Shown here in pieces: positions 47,735 through 57,350 of a stretch of 64,000 nucleotides of DNA. Source of the stretch: Rhizobium metallidurans. GTDB lineage: Bacteria > Pseudomonadota > Alphaproteobacteria > Rhizobiales > Rhizobiaceae. The notes below the pieces were generated by a model. That model did not search any database, had not been told where the DNA came from, and was given only the letters and a program-made list of their open reading frames with translations. Position 1 is the first letter of the stretch; each line of letters opens with the position of its first letter. A program made the translations under genes and the position numbers. The stretch covers positions 310,001 through 374,000 of the forward strand of contig NZ_JACIDW010000003.1 of NCBI RefSeq assembly GCF_014196505.1, given 5' to 3'.

Positions 47735-49102
47735 ATGACCGCGCGCATTCTCGTCGTTGATGATATCCCGGCAAACGTGAAGCTGCTCGAAGCGCGGCTG
47801 ATCGCCGAATATTTCGACGTGCTGACGGCGGCCGATGGTTATCAGGCTCTGGCGATCTGCGAACGCAATCAGGTCGATCTCATCCTGCTCGATATCATGA
47901 TGCCGGGCATGGACGGCTTCGAAGTCTGCGAGCGGTTGAAATCCAACCCGAAGACATCACACATTCCCGTTGTCATGGTGACCGCGCTCGATCAGCCTGC
48001 GGACCGTGTGCGTGGCCTGAAGGCGGGCGCCGACGATTTCCTGACCAAGCCCGTCAACGACCTGCAGCTGATCGCGCGCGTCAAGAGCCTGTTGCGGCTG
48101 AAGACGCTGAGCGACGAATTGCGCATTCGCGCCCAGACGGCGCACACGATGGGCATCGACGAATTGCTGCGCGCCGATCAGCGCGGCGAGGAGGGCGGCC
48201 AGATCATGCTGGTTGATGGCCGTGCCAATTCGCAGGAGCGGATCATCAAGGCGCTGAAGCCGATCGGCAACGTCTTCGCCATTTCCGATGCCCAGGCGGC
48301 GGTGTTCGAGGCATCCGAGAATCAGTTCGACCTGGTGATCGTCAATTCCAATATCGACGATTACGATCCGCTCAGGCTTTGCTCGCAGCTCCGCTCGCTG
48401 GAGCGTACCCGTTTCCTGCCGCTGCTGATCATCACCGAGCAGGGCGATGACGAGATGGTGGTGCGTGCGCTCGATCTCGGCGTCAACGACTACATCGTCC
48501 GCCCCGTCGATCCGAACGAACTGGTGGCCCGCAGCCTGACGCAGATCCGCCGCAAGAACTACAATGATCGCCTGCGCGCCAATATGCAGCAGACGATCGA
48601 ACTCGCGGTCACCGATCCGCTGACGGGCTTGAGCAACCGTCGCTATCTCGACAATCACATCAGCACGCTCTTCAATCGCTCTATGGCGCGAGGTCGTCCG
48701 TTGTCGGTGCTGATCGCCGATATCGACCGCTTCAAGCAGATCAACGACACCCACGGCCACGATGCCGGCGACGATATTCTGCGCGAGTTCGCCAACCGCG
48801 TCCGCTCCACGGTTCGCGGCGCCGATTTGGCCTGCCGCTACGGTGGCGAGGAATTCGTCGTCGTCATGCCCGACACCTCGCCGGAGATCGCCGCGTCCGT
48901 GGCCGAGCGCCTGCGTGGCGTCATAGAAAGCGTACCCTTCGTGGTGAAGGGCACGGGTGAGGAGCTGCAGGTGACGGCATCCTTCGGTATCGCCTCCCGC
49001 ACGCCGCAGGTCATCACGCCGGGCCATCTGCTGAAGCAGGCCGATGTCGCGCTCTACGAAGCCAAGAACGCGGGCCGCAACCGAGTCGTCGCCGCGGCCT
49101 GA
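47735..49102 (+). CDS. pleD: response regulator / diguanylate cyclase PleD
   Basis: 455 residues: REC1 with phosphoacceptor Asp53 (LILLDIMMPGMD), REC2 (about 155-275) with Asn in place of the phosphorylatable Asp (VIVNSNIDD), and GGDEF with active site GGEEF (370-374). The inhibitory site RGAD (361-364) is intact, so product inhibition applies, unlike the cyclase at 3699. It makes c-di-GMP at the cell pole during development. It is encoded directly behind divK. Confidence 0.97.
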   Translation: MTARILVVDDIPANVKLLEARLIAEYFDVLTAADGYQALAICERNQVDLILLDIMMPGMDGFEVCERLKSNPKTSHIPVVMVTALDQPADRVRGLKAGADDFLTKPVNDLQLIARVKSLLRLKTLSDELRIRAQTAHTMGIDELLRADQRGEEGGQIMLVDGRANSQERIIKALKPIGNVFAISDAQAAVFEASENQFDLVIVNSNIDDYDPLRLCSQLRSLERTRFLPLLIITEQGDDEMVVRALDLGVNDYIVRPVDPNELVARSLTQIRRKNYNDRLRANMQQTIELAVTDPLTGLSNRRYLDNHISTLFNRSMARGRPLSVLIADIDRFKQINDTHGHDAGDDILREFANRVRSTVRGADLACRYGGEEFVVVMPDTSPEIAASVAERLRGVIESVPFVVKGTGEELQVTASFGIASRTPQVITPGHLLKQADVALYEAKNAGRNRVVAAA

Positions 49103-49544
49103 TCCCGCGTATCGGCTCATACCGCGTTGATCATCCACAGAAAGTTGAATGGAGGCGGTTTGGGCCGCGCTCGCCGATTAGCCGCAAGTAGTAGTGCGGG
49201 GTTTTGAGCTTGGTGCCGCCCGCCGACGCTGCCTTGCATCAGAAAAAACGCGGGCGGCGTCAGAAGAAAATGTGAGGTACCGTCACTTTGCTTGGTTTCG
49301 TCGGCGGATTTCGCTGATTTACAGGCTGTTTCGTCGGTTCGCGAAGGGAAGGACTACTGCCCTATATTGTCTGTCTATTCTTGCTGCCGATTATTATTCT
49401 AGCGCAAGATGGCCCGAAATCATGCGAAACGGCGTCCCAAATCGGGACTTTTAACCATAAAATCAAGCTAATAAATCTCATCATTAAGAATTTGTTGATT
49501 TTCTTTCAGTTTCGCGCAAATGATCAATACATAGAAATAAAGCA
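49103..49544 (+). other. non-coding upstream part of the pleD-rpmG gap
   Basis: No convincing gene. A frame at 49194-49454 (86 codons) lacks a ribosome site. From about 49360 the DNA becomes clearly AT-rich compared with its surroundings, as expected of a promoter region for the RNA candidate that follows. Confidence 0.4.
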
Positions 49545-49721
49545 CTCCCTATACGGGGTGCGCCGATACCCCATGATGCTCAGGTCCGCCGCATCTCCTG
49601 GGTCGTGGGGTCGGTCGGTCGGCATGCAACATCTGCGGTTCCTCGTGCCGCGTTGCCTGTTGACCGACCCCCTTTCGCAAAACGCCGTCCTCTCCGTTTA
49701 AACGGGCAGGGCGGCGTTTTC
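49545..49721 (+). ncRNA. candidate structured small RNA with own terminator (unassigned)
   Basis: Three successive hairpins end in a strong terminator. Hairpin 1: GGGGT (49555-49559) with ACCCC (49568-49572). Hairpin 2: CTCAGG (49579-49584) with CCTGGG (49597-49602). Hairpin 3: a perfect 10-bp stem GGGGTCGGTC (49607-49616) with GACCGACCCC (49662-49671), enclosing GCAAC/GTTGC and GCGG/CCGC inner helices. Terminator: AAAACGCCG (49679) with CGGCGTTTT (49712-49720). Orientation is set by the terminator T-run. No protein frame, tRNA, SRP RNA or tmRNA signature was recognised. The 5' end is approximate (CTATAC at 49549 might be a -10 box, which would shift it right). Confidence 0.55.
49679..49721 (+). 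terminator. terminator of the candidate small RNA
   Basis: AAAACGCCGTCC pairs with GGGCGGCGTTTT (one G-U pair); the loop contains the palindrome CCGTTTAAACGG, which can fold on itself. It is flanked by A-run and T-run, so it could stop transcription from either side. It is 577 bp from the pleD stop, too far to be the ordinary pleD terminator. Confidence 0.85.
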
Positions 49722-49773
49722 ATTTGTCGCTTTCGCATGTCGCCGGCAGCGGCGCGTAACGCGGGCAACAAAA

Positions 49774-49800
49774 AAGCGCGCAGCCTAGCGGTGCGCGCTT
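49774..49800 (-). terminator. terminator after rpmG
   Basis: On the minus strand AAGCGCGCA and TGCGCGCTT form a 9-bp stem around a nine-base loop, followed by a T-run (TTTTTGTT). It lies 26 bp after the rpmG stop. Confidence 0.9.
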
Positions 49801-49825
49801 TTAAGCGGTCTACAGGATCAAGAAA

Positions 49826-49993
49826 TTACTTGATCTTGGTTTCCTTGAACTCGACGTGCTTGCGAGCAATCGGGTCGTACTTGGTCTTCGTCATCTTGTC
49901 CGTCATCGTACGGCTGTTCTTCGTCGTGACGTAGAAGGAACCTGTGTCGGCTGTCGACAGCAGCTTGATCTTGATTGTTGTAGCCTTGGCCAT
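49826..49993 (-). CDS. rpmG: 50S ribosomal protein L33
   Basis: 55-residue basic protein beginning [18 protein letters not shown] and ending VEFKETKIK. It has the family pattern [15 protein letters not shown] and no zinc-binding CxxC pairs, so it is the zinc-independent form. Length is typical. GGCAGGACGACC precedes the ATG. It is a single-gene unit with its own terminator. Confidence 0.97.
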   Translation of the reverse strand: MAKATTIKIKLLSTADTGSFYVTTKNSRTMTDKMTKTKYDPIARKHVEFKETKIK

Positions 49994-50086
49994 GGTCGTC
50001 CTGCCTTTAATGAAATGAAAGCCGTCGGAATCCGTATAGGTGCCTTGGCTAATTCTGGCGCGAAACTACGAATCTAGCTCGAAAAG

Positions 50087-51271
50087 TCAACCCCGCTTTC
50101 GAATGAAAAGCAGTCTGCCCGCCGAAAGCAGGGCATAAACTCCAAAGAAACCAGCAATCGCCCAGGCAAAGCCGTTGTTTCCGGCGACGTCGATGGCCGC
50201 GCCGATGACTTGCGGACCCGCAACGGTGCCGACGGCGTAACAGAAGACGAAGGCGGCGTTGGCGGCGGCAAGGTCGGAACCGGTCAGGCGCGAGCCGAGA
50301 TGGCTCAATCCGACCGTATAGAGGCCCGCCACGCAGCCGCCCCAGAAGAGCAGTACGAACGCCATCAGGAACCAGCTGTGGGATAGCACGGGCAGCATCA
50401 GCGAGCCGATCAGCCCCATGAAGGCCATGGCCGCCAGCAACGGCCTCTTGTCGTTCATCTTGTCGGATAGCATGCCCAGCGGGATCTGGAAGATCATGTT
50501 GCCAACGCCCATCACGGTCAGCAGAAGAGCCGCCTGCGTTTCGGTAAAGGCGGCGCGCACCGCGTAGATCGGAAACAGCGCCAGGCCGCCTGCTTCCACC
50601 GCGCCGAAAATGAAGACGGCTGCCGTGGCGCTGGGCACCAGGAATACGTAGCGCATGAAATGCAGTTCCGGCTTCTCCTCCAGCACGGGGCTCTCGTCGC
50701 GCGCGATGAAGATCGGCACGGCCGCCATCAGAATGGCGACGGCGGCGACCACGAAGGGGAGGACGCCGTCACTGCCGAGCACGGAAAAGAGCAGCGGGCC
50801 GGCCGCGAAGCCGACCGAAAGCACTGTCGAATAGATGCCGAGCACGAAGCCGCGTTTGGATGGTGGCGCCGCGGCGTTGATCCAGAACTCGGAAAGAATG
50901 AACAGGGTGGTCGTGGCGCCATGAAAGGCGAAGCGCAGCGGAAACCACATCCAGAAGTCCTGCGCATAGTAGAAGCTGACGCCGCTGAGCGCAGAGACCA
51001 CCACCGCCCAGAGCATCGTCTGGGCCACGCCGTAGGAGTGGGCGAGCTTTGTCGTGATCGGCGCGGCCACCATCGCCGCCACACCCGCCATCGCCGTGTT
51101 GAGGCCGATCAGCGTCGAGGAGACGCCGCGCTTCTCCAGGATGATGCTGAGCAGCGGCAATCCCAACCCGATCGCTATGCCGACCGCCGAGATCGAGCAA
51201 ACGGCGGCGACCAGAGACGGCCAGTGGATTTCCTCGAGATCGCCCGGTGTGCCGTTTCGCGGCTGAGACAT
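50087..51271 (-). CDS. MFS transporter
   Basis: 394 residues with about 12 hydrophobic segments in two bundles of six and the MFS motif region between helices 2 and 3 (APITTKLAHSYG). The pattern LPLLSIILEKRGVSSTLIG at helix 1 and a C half with GMLSDKMNDKRPLL match the YcaD/sugar-drug efflux-like group. The substrate is unknown. The start at 51271 (MSQPRNGTPG) has GTAGGGG upstream; a 17-codon upstream extension was discarded. Confidence 0.88.
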   Translation of the reverse strand: MSQPRNGTPGDLEEIHWPSLVAAVCSISAVGIAIGLGLPLLSIILEKRGVSSTLIGLNTAMAGVAAMVAAPITTKLAHSYGVAQTMLWAVVVSALSGVSFYYAQDFWMWFPLRFAFHGATTTLFILSEFWINAAAPPSKRGFVLGIYSTVLSVGFAAGPLLFSVLGSDGVLPFVVAAVAILMAAVPIFIARDESPVLEEKPELHFMRYVFLVPSATAAVFIFGAVEAGGLALFPIYAVRAAFTETQAALLLTVMGVGNMIFQIPLGMLSDKMNDKRPLLAAMAFMGLIGSLMLPVLSHSWFLMAFVLLFWGGCVAGLYTVGLSHLGSRLTGSDLAAANAAFVFCYAVGTVAGPQVIGAAIDVAGNNGFAWAIAGFFGVYALLSAGRLLFIRKRG

Positions 51272-51550
51272 ATATGCACCCCTACAGAACTGCTGCGCAC
51301 GAATGCGACCTGAAAGCCGCACGTGCCCCCATGGTCATACCAGCCTTATATGACAGGCCAGACCCAGATGACGGGTGTGCTTTACTAGATGAACGAGGTT
51401 GGCTGCAATGATCTGATTGCGGTGGACGAGATTCAGTCAAATAAGCCTACCATTGCGCGCGTTGATATCGTGCTTCAAACGGACTCCACGACATATCCGG
51501 CGCTGCTACACGCCAATTATGTCGTGACGGTGAAGGTTCAAGGAAAGTCT

Positions 51551-52012
51551 TCAGCCTTGGTGACGCCGACCAGGGATTTCATACTGGTCATGCTCGTCGC
51601 CATGGCCCCCGAAGCCATGCATCTTCAGCGCCCATTGCAGTCCGATGACCCCGCCCTTGACCGGCTGGATGATCAGGAGCGTCGCGAGCAGCGTCAGCGG
51701 CGTCCAGATGGTGAAGGTGAGCCAGAGCGGCATCGGCCATAAGAGATCGGTCATCATGTAGCCGCCAATGATTACGTGCCCGACGATGACGATGGTGATG
51801 TAGGGCGGCAGATCGTCCGCGCGATGGTGGTGCATGGCTTCGCCACAGGCCGCGCAGTTGTCCACCGGTTTCAGGAAGGCCCGGAACAGCTTGCCGCTGC
51901 CACAAGCCGGACAGCGGCCGAGAAGGCCGCGCTTGATCGATTGACCGAGCGGACGCTTGGTTGCGTCGATGTCGCCGTATTGGATCGCCTGGCTGTCTGA
52001 GGTGGTCGTCAT
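51551..52012 (-). CDS. DUF983 family membrane protein with zinc-ribbon-like cysteines
   Basis: 153 residues. Two CxxC pairs (CPACGSGKLF, CAACGEAMHHHRADD) precede two hydrophobic segments (PPYITIVIVGHVIIGGYMM and WLTFTIWTPLTLLATLLI), the DUF983 architecture. It lies 33 bp after rnr on the same strand and is probably the last gene of the topA-rnr unit. Function is unknown; a His-rich stretch next to the second CxxC suggests metal binding. Confidence 0.9.
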   Translation of the reverse strand: MTTTSDSQAIQYGDIDATKRPLGQSIKRGLLGRCPACGSGKLFRAFLKPVDNCAACGEAMHHHRADDLPPYITIVIVGHVIIGGYMMTDLLWPMPLWLTFTIWTPLTLLATLLIIQPVKGGVIGLQWALKMHGFGGHGDEHDQYEIPGRRHQG

Positions 52013-52045
52013 GACTGCACTTCCTTCCCGGCGTCCCTACACGCC

Positions 52046-54415
52046 CTACCGACGCCCTCGCGGGGGTCTTGTTCCGGCCTGCTTGCGCGCGCGACTTGCG
52101 TCGCGTCGGCCGCCCTTGTGGAATGAACGTACGGCGGTGGGCATCTTGCGCCCCTCGCTCACCATCTCGAACCGAAGCGCGCCGGCGAGCGGAATTGCTT
52201 CCACCAGCTTGACCCTGACGCTGTCCCCCAGGCGGTAACCGAGACCGGTCTTTTCGCCCGACAGCGCCTGGTGTGCCTCATCATAGATGAAGTAGTCCAT
52301 TCCCAGCGTAGATATAGGAATGAAACCGTCCGCTCCATAGTCCGGAAGAGCGACAAATAGTCCCGATTTCGTCACACCTCCCACGCGCCCGTCGAATTCC
52401 TCGCCGATGCGGCCGGCGAGGTGGTGAGCGATGAGGCGGTCGACCGTCTCGCGTTCGGCGGCCATGGCGCGACGCTCGAAGGTGGAGATCTCGGCCGCGA
52501 TATCGTCGAGAGCCGCTTCCTCGTCGGGCGTGATCCCGCCTTCGCCGAAACCGAGGGAGCCGACGAGCGCGCGATGCACGATCAGGTCGGCATAGCGGCG
52601 GATCGGCGAGGTGAAGTGTGCGTACTTCATCAGGTTCAGGCCGAAGTGCCCGATATTCTCGGGGCTGTAGATCGCCTGGCTCTGCGAGCGCAGAACCATC
52701 TCGTTGACCATCGTCTGGTGCGGCGTGTCCTCGGCCTTGGCGAGGATGCCGTTGAAGTTGTTGGCGCGCATGTTGCCGCCCTTGGCGAGCGAAATGCCGA
52801 GCGTCGCCAGGAACTCGCGCAGTATTTCCTGCTTGGAGAGCGACGGGCCGTCATGCACGCGGTAGATCAGCGGCTGCTTCTTCTTTTCCAGCGTCTCGGC
52901 GGCCGCGACGTTGGCCTGGATCATCATTTCTTCGATCAGCTTGTGCGCATCGAGGCGCGGCGGCACGACGACGCGATCGACGGTACCGTCGGGCTTCAGC
53001 TGGATCTTGCGCTCGGGCATGTCGAGTTCCAGCGGCTGCCGGCGGTCGCGGCCGCGTTTCATCACCTCGTAGGCATGCCACAGCGGCTTCAGGATCGGTT
53101 CCAGCAGCGGTCCGGTCTTGTCGTCAGGATTGCCGTCGATCGCGGCCTGCGCCTGCTGGTAGGAGAGCTTGGCGGCACTCTTCATCATCACGCGATGGAA
53201 GGTATGCCCCGCCTTCCGGCCTTCCTTCGAGAAGGTCATGCGCACGGCCAGCGCCGGGCGGTCCTGTCCCTCGCGCAGCGAGCAGAGATCGTTCGAAATC
53301 CGCTCCGGCAGCATCGGCACGACGCGGTCGGGGAAGTAGACGGAATTGCCGCGCTTCAGCGCCTCGCGGTCGAGCGGCGAGTTCGGGCGCACATAGTAGG
53401 AGACGTCGGCGATCGCCACGGTGACGATCACGCCGCCTTCATTGTCGGGCGAGGGGTCGTGCTCGGCATAGACGGCGTCGTCATGGTCCTTGGCATCGGC
53501 CGGGTCGATGGTGATGAGCGGCACGTCGCGCCAGTCCTCGCGGTGCGACATGGTCGCGGGCTTGGCGTCATCCGCCTCGGCGACCACGGCCGGCGGGAAG
53601 ATATAGGGTATGCCATGGGCGTGGATGGCGATCATCGATATCGCCTTTTCCGAAGCGACCGAGCCAACGACCGAAAGAACCTTGGCGCGCGGCAGCCCGA
53701 AGCTGCGCAGGCGCGCGACCTCGACCTCGACCAGGTCGCCGTCCTTGGCGTCGCCCTTGTCATCGGGGTCGATCAGCATTTCCTCGCCGCGCCGCTCGAT
53801 CGGCAACAGCCGCCCGCCGCCGCCGGGCGCATCCTTGAAGACGCCGAGCAGCGCGCCGCGGCGCTTGTCGAGGATCTTGATGATGCGCGCGGTGTAGGCC
53901 GGGCCGCCGCGGTCGGTGGCGGCGAAGATCTTCGCGAGAATGCGGTCGCCCATGCCGGCGACCGGCGCCTTGCCCTTGCCGTTGCGGCCGGCAGGCGAGG
54001 AGGACTGCCGGATGGAGACGGCAGGCGCCACCCCCATCTCGTCCGACCATTCCGCCGGACGGCCGATCAGCCCGCCGTCCTTGTCGCGCGTGGTGATGTC
54101 GAGCACGGTGACCGGCGGCAAGGCGCCGGGGCGGATCAACGACTTGCGCGTCTTCTGCAGCATGCCTTCCTGCTCGAGATCGCGCAGCAGGTGCTTGAGC
54201 TCGACCCGGCTGTCGCCCTTCAGCCCGAAGGCCTTGGCGAGCTCGCGCTTGGAAGCCTTCTGCGGGTGATCGGCGATGAAGCGGAGGATCACCTCGCGCG
54301 AAGGAAGCGCGCCGTGCTGGATGTTGAGTGGCTCGACGGCGGGCGCCCTGCTGGAGCGTCCCGTCTTGTCGGGACGCTTGCCCATGCCCTTTGGTTCCCG
54401 CGGAATTCTGGTCAC
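52046..54415 (-). CDS. rnr: ribonuclease R
   Basis: 789-residue RNB-family 3'-5' exoribonuclease that degrades structured RNA. It has an N-terminal winged-helix region (SKRELAKAFGLKGDSRVELK), cold-shock-like domains, the RNB catalytic motif TIDPADAKDHDDAVYAE (metal-binding Asp cluster) and a C-terminal S1 domain (GRVGGVTKSGLFVALPDYG) with a basic Arg-rich tail. The start is GTG at 54415, overlapping the topA stop (GTGA), implying coupling; an ATG ten codons later (54385) is an alternative. Confidence 0.95.
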   Translation of the reverse strand: MTRIPREPKGMGKRPDKTGRSSRAPAVEPLNIQHGALPSREVILRFIADHPQKASKRELAKAFGLKGDSRVELKHLLRDLEQEGMLQKTRKSLIRPGALPPVTVLDITTRDKDGGLIGRPAEWSDEMGVAPAVSIRQSSSPAGRNGKGKAPVAGMGDRILAKIFAATDRGGPAYTARIIKILDKRRGALLGVFKDAPGGGGRLLPIERRGEEMLIDPDDKGDAKDGDLVEVEVARLRSFGLPRAKVLSVVGSVASEKAISMIAIHAHGIPYIFPPAVVAEADDAKPATMSHREDWRDVPLITIDPADAKDHDDAVYAEHDPSPDNEGGVIVTVAIADVSYYVRPNSPLDREALKRGNSVYFPDRVVPMLPERISNDLCSLREGQDRPALAVRMTFSKEGRKAGHTFHRVMMKSAAKLSYQQAQAAIDGNPDDKTGPLLEPILKPLWHAYEVMKRGRDRRQPLELDMPERKIQLKPDGTVDRVVVPPRLDAHKLIEEMMIQANVAAAETLEKKKQPLIYRVHDGPSLSKQEILREFLATLGISLAKGGNMRANNFNGILAKAEDTPHQTMVNEMVLRSQSQAIYSPENIGHFGLNLMKYAHFTSPIRRYADLIVHRALVGSLGFGEGGITPDEEAALDDIAAEISTFERRAMAAERETVDRLIAHHLAGRIGEEFDGRVGGVTKSGLFVALPDYGADGFIPISTLGMDYFIYDEAHQALSGEKTGLGYRLGDSVRVKLVEAIPLAGALRFEMVSEGRKMPTAVRSFHKGGRRDASRARKQAGTRPPRGRR

Positions 54416-57093
54416 TCTTCGCTCTTTTTCTTCTTCGCGGGCGCCGCGGCTTTCTTGGCGGGCGCCTTGGCTTTGGCCTTCGGCTTGGCGGCCGCCTTTG
54501 CCGGCTTCGCGTCATCGCTCGCCGCGGCCTTGGCTTTCGGCTTCGCCTTGCTCTTGGCCGCCGGCGCCTTGCCGGCCTTGGCGGTGATGAGCGCCATGGC
54601 CTCCTCGACGGTCAGTGCCTGCGGATCGGTGCCCTTGGGCAGCGTCGCGTTGACCTTGCCCCAGTTGACGTAGGGGCCGTACTTGCCGTCGCGCACGGTG
54701 ATCGCGCCACCGCCATCGGGATGCTCGCCGAGCTCCTTCAGGGCAGCCGCTGCCGTGCGCCCGCGTCCGCCGGGACCCTTCGCGGCCTTCTCGGCGATCA
54801 CGGTGACCGCGCGATTGAGGCCGATGTTGAAGACGTCCTCGACGGTCTCGAGATTGGCGTAGCCGCCATCATGCAGCAGGAAGGGGCCATAACGGCCGAT
54901 GCCGGCCGAGATCATCTTGCCCGATTCCGGATGCTTGCCGATATCGCGCGGCAGCGAAATCAGCGCCATCGCCTTTTCATAATCGATATCCTCGGGCTTC
55001 CAGCCCTTCGGCAGCGAGGAGCGCTTGGCCTCCTTGCCGTCGCCACGCTGGACGTAAGGCCCGAAGCGGCCGGAGCGCAGCGTCAGTTCCTCGCCGGTGA
55101 CGGGATCGGTGCCGAGGTTCTTCGGCTCGTTCAGCGCAGCACCCTCGGCCTCCGCACCGCCTTCGGAGGAAAGCTGGCGCGTGTAATTGCACTCGGGATA
55201 GTTCGAGCAGCCGACGAAGGCGCCGTACTTGCCGAGCTTCAGCGACAGGTTGCCCGTGCCGCAGACCTGGCAGATCCGCGGATCGCTGCCGTCCTCGCGC
55301 TTCGGAAACACCAGAGGCGCGAGCGATTCGTTCAGCGAATCGAGAACGTTGGTGACGCGCAGTTCCTTGGTGTCTTCGATCTGCGCGAAGAAATCCTTCC
55401 AGAAATCGCGCAGCACCTGCTTCCAGTTCAGCTCGCCGGCGGAAATCCGGTCCAGCTTCTCTTCGAGATCGGCCGTGAAGTCGTATTCGACATACTTGGT
55501 GAAGAAGCCTTCGAGGAAGGCCGTCACCAGCCGGCCCTTGGAGTGCGGGATCAGCTTGCGCTTGTCGATGATCACGTATTCGCGGTCGCGAAGGGTCGCC
55601 AGCGTCGCCGCGTAGGTGGACGGGCGGCCGATGCCGAGCTCTTCCATTTTCTTGATCAGCGACGCTTCCGAATAGCGCGGCGGCGGTTCGGTGAAGTGCT
55701 GGCTCGAATTGATTTTCTGCTTGGCGAGGTTTTCGCGCGCGTTGATCTCCGGCAGGCGGCCATCCTCGTCGCCGTCGTCGCTCTGCTCGCCGTCTTCCTT
55801 CTGGTCGGTATAGGCGGCGATGAAGCCGTCGAAGCGGATGACGGAGCCGACGGCGCGCAATCCGGCCTTCTCGCCGTTGTTGTCGGCGATGATCTCGGCG
55901 GTCGTGCGCTCGATCTCGGCCGACGCCATCTGGCTCGCGATACCGCGCTTCCAGATCAGGTCGTAGAGCTTGATCTGGTCGGCGTCGAGATACTGTCGAA
56001 CCTTGTCCGGCGAGCGGTTGAAGTCCGTCGGACGGATGGCTTCGTGGGCTTCCTGGGCGTTCTTCGCCTTGGTCGAATAGAAGCGGGCCTTTTCCGGCAG
56101 GTAGCGCTGGCCGAACTGGTCGACGATGGCACTGCGCGCCGCGTCGATCGCCTCGGGCGCCATCTGCACGCCATCGGTACGCATATAGGTGATCAGACCG
56201 ACGGTCTCGCCGCCGATGTCGAAGCCTTCATAGAGCTTCTGCGCGACCTGCATGGTGCGCGATGCCGAGAATCCGAGCTTGGAGGAGGCGGCCTGTTGCA
56301 GCGTCGAGGTTGTGAAGGGTGGTCCTGGGTTGCGCTTGACGGGCTTCGCCTCGACGGTGTCGACGACATAGGACGCGCCTTCGAGCAGCGCCTTCAGCTT
56401 GCCGGCCTCGTCGCCGTTGCCGATCGCGCGCGGCTGCAACCGCTTGCCATTCGCCGCAACCAGCTTGGCTTCGAACTCGTCACCGCGCGGTGTCTTCAGC
56501 AGCGCCGAGATGTTCCAGTATTCCTCGGAGACGAAACGCTCGATCTCGGACTCGCGGTCGCAGACCAGTCGCAGCGCCACCGACTGCACGCGTCCCGCCG
56601 AACGGGCGCCGGGCAGCTTGCGCCAGAGAACCGGCGAGAGATTGAAGCCGACGAGATAGTCCAGCGCGCGGCGCGCCAGGTAGGCGTCGACCAGCGGCAC
56701 GTCGATATCGCGCGGCTCCGCCATCGCGTCGAGCACGGCCTTCTTGGTGATCGCGTTGAAGACGACGCGCTTGACGGTCTTGCCGCCGAGCACGCGCTTC
56801 TTGTTCAGCATATCGAGCACGTGCCAGGAGATCGCTTCGCCTTCGCGATCAGGGTCGGTCGCCAGGAACAGGCCGTCGGAGGACTTCACCGCATCGGCGA
56901 TGTCCTTCATACGCTTGGCCGAGGCCCCATCGACCTCCCATAGCATTTCGAAATCCTGGTCGGGCAGCACAGAGCCGTCCTTGGCGGGGAGATCGCGGAC
57001 GTGGCCAAAAGAGGCGAGCACCTTGTATCCGGGTCCCAGATACTTGTTGATCGTCTTGGCCTTCGAGGGCGATTCCACCACTACAACATTCAT
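54412..57093 (-). CDS. topA: DNA topoisomerase I
   Basis: 893-residue type IA topoisomerase that relaxes negative supercoils. The TOPRIM domain (MNVVVVESPSKAKTINKYL, with DPDREGEAISWH) and the active-site Tyr in LITYMRTDGVQ are present. A zinc-finger repeat follows (CQVCGTGNLSLKLGKYGAF, CSNYPEC), then several degenerate repeats of the same fold without Cys, and a Lys/Ala tail of about 60 residues that probably binds DNA. It overlaps rnr by four bases. dprA lies upstream on the same strand, separated by the 59-residue gene on the opposite strand. Confidence 0.97.
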   Translation of the reverse strand: MNVVVVESPSKAKTINKYLGPGYKVLASFGHVRDLPAKDGSVLPDQDFEMLWEVDGASAKRMKDIADAVKSSDGLFLATDPDREGEAISWHVLDMLNKKRVLGGKTVKRVVFNAITKKAVLDAMAEPRDIDVPLVDAYLARRALDYLVGFNLSPVLWRKLPGARSAGRVQSVALRLVCDRESEIERFVSEEYWNISALLKTPRGDEFEAKLVAANGKRLQPRAIGNGDEAGKLKALLEGASYVVDTVEAKPVKRNPGPPFTTSTLQQAASSKLGFSASRTMQVAQKLYEGFDIGGETVGLITYMRTDGVQMAPEAIDAARSAIVDQFGQRYLPEKARFYSTKAKNAQEAHEAIRPTDFNRSPDKVRQYLDADQIKLYDLIWKRGIASQMASAEIERTTAEIIADNNGEKAGLRAVGSVIRFDGFIAAYTDQKEDGEQSDDGDEDGRLPEINARENLAKQKINSSQHFTEPPPRYSEASLIKKMEELGIGRPSTYAATLATLRDREYVIIDKRKLIPHSKGRLVTAFLEGFFTKYVEYDFTADLEEKLDRISAGELNWKQVLRDFWKDFFAQIEDTKELRVTNVLDSLNESLAPLVFPKREDGSDPRICQVCGTGNLSLKLGKYGAFVGCSNYPECNYTRQLSSEGGAEAEGAALNEPKNLGTDPVTGEELTLRSGRFGPYVQRGDGKEAKRSSLPKGWKPEDIDYEKAMALISLPRDIGKHPESGKMISAGIGRYGPFLLHDGGYANLETVEDVFNIGLNRAVTVIAEKAAKGPGGRGRTAAAALKELGEHPDGGGAITVRDGKYGPYVNWGKVNATLPKGTDPQALTVEEAMALITAKAGKAPAAKSKAKPKAKAAASDDAKPAKAAAKPKAKAKAPAKKAAAPAKKKKSEE

Positions 57094-57350
57094 GATGATT
57101 CTCTAAAAATGGATGCCAGCCGGCCTATCTCAGGGCAGAGGACCTGCCGTGCCACGCGCGCCGGTTCTCCGACATGGACAGGGAATTCGTTTCGGTCAAG
57201 TGCTTTGAACGCATTTTTACGCATTGCAACGCCTTGCAACCAAAAGACGATGCAAGACATATTGCAATTTCTGATTATTGCGATATCGTTTTTCGCGTGT
57301 GGTTCAGGCTGCGACGATCAACCCTTCCCAATCGGGGCGCGAGTGCATTC
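57094..57350. promoter_or_regulatory. divergent upstream region of topA with repeated TTGCAA boxes
   Basis: The 257-bp gap between divergent topA and the 59-residue gene contains three copies of the self-complementary hexamer TTGCAA (57224, 57234 and 57262); the first two are exactly 10 bp apart. A fourth half-like copy ATGCAAG lies at 57250. The surroundings are AT-rich. It could be a binding site for a regulator or a supercoiling-sensitive promoter; no promoter hexamers could be fixed with confidence. Confidence 0.4.

Noticed and set aside
49194..49454. 86-codon frame after pleD
   Set aside because: No ribosome site, Arg-rich start and odd composition; it crosses a sharp change to AT-rich DNA.
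54328..56943. 871-codon open frame on the plus strand opposite topA
   Set aside because: Mirror frame of topoisomerase I; composition is Arg/Leu/Ala-rich, no domain is recognisable and topA is complete.
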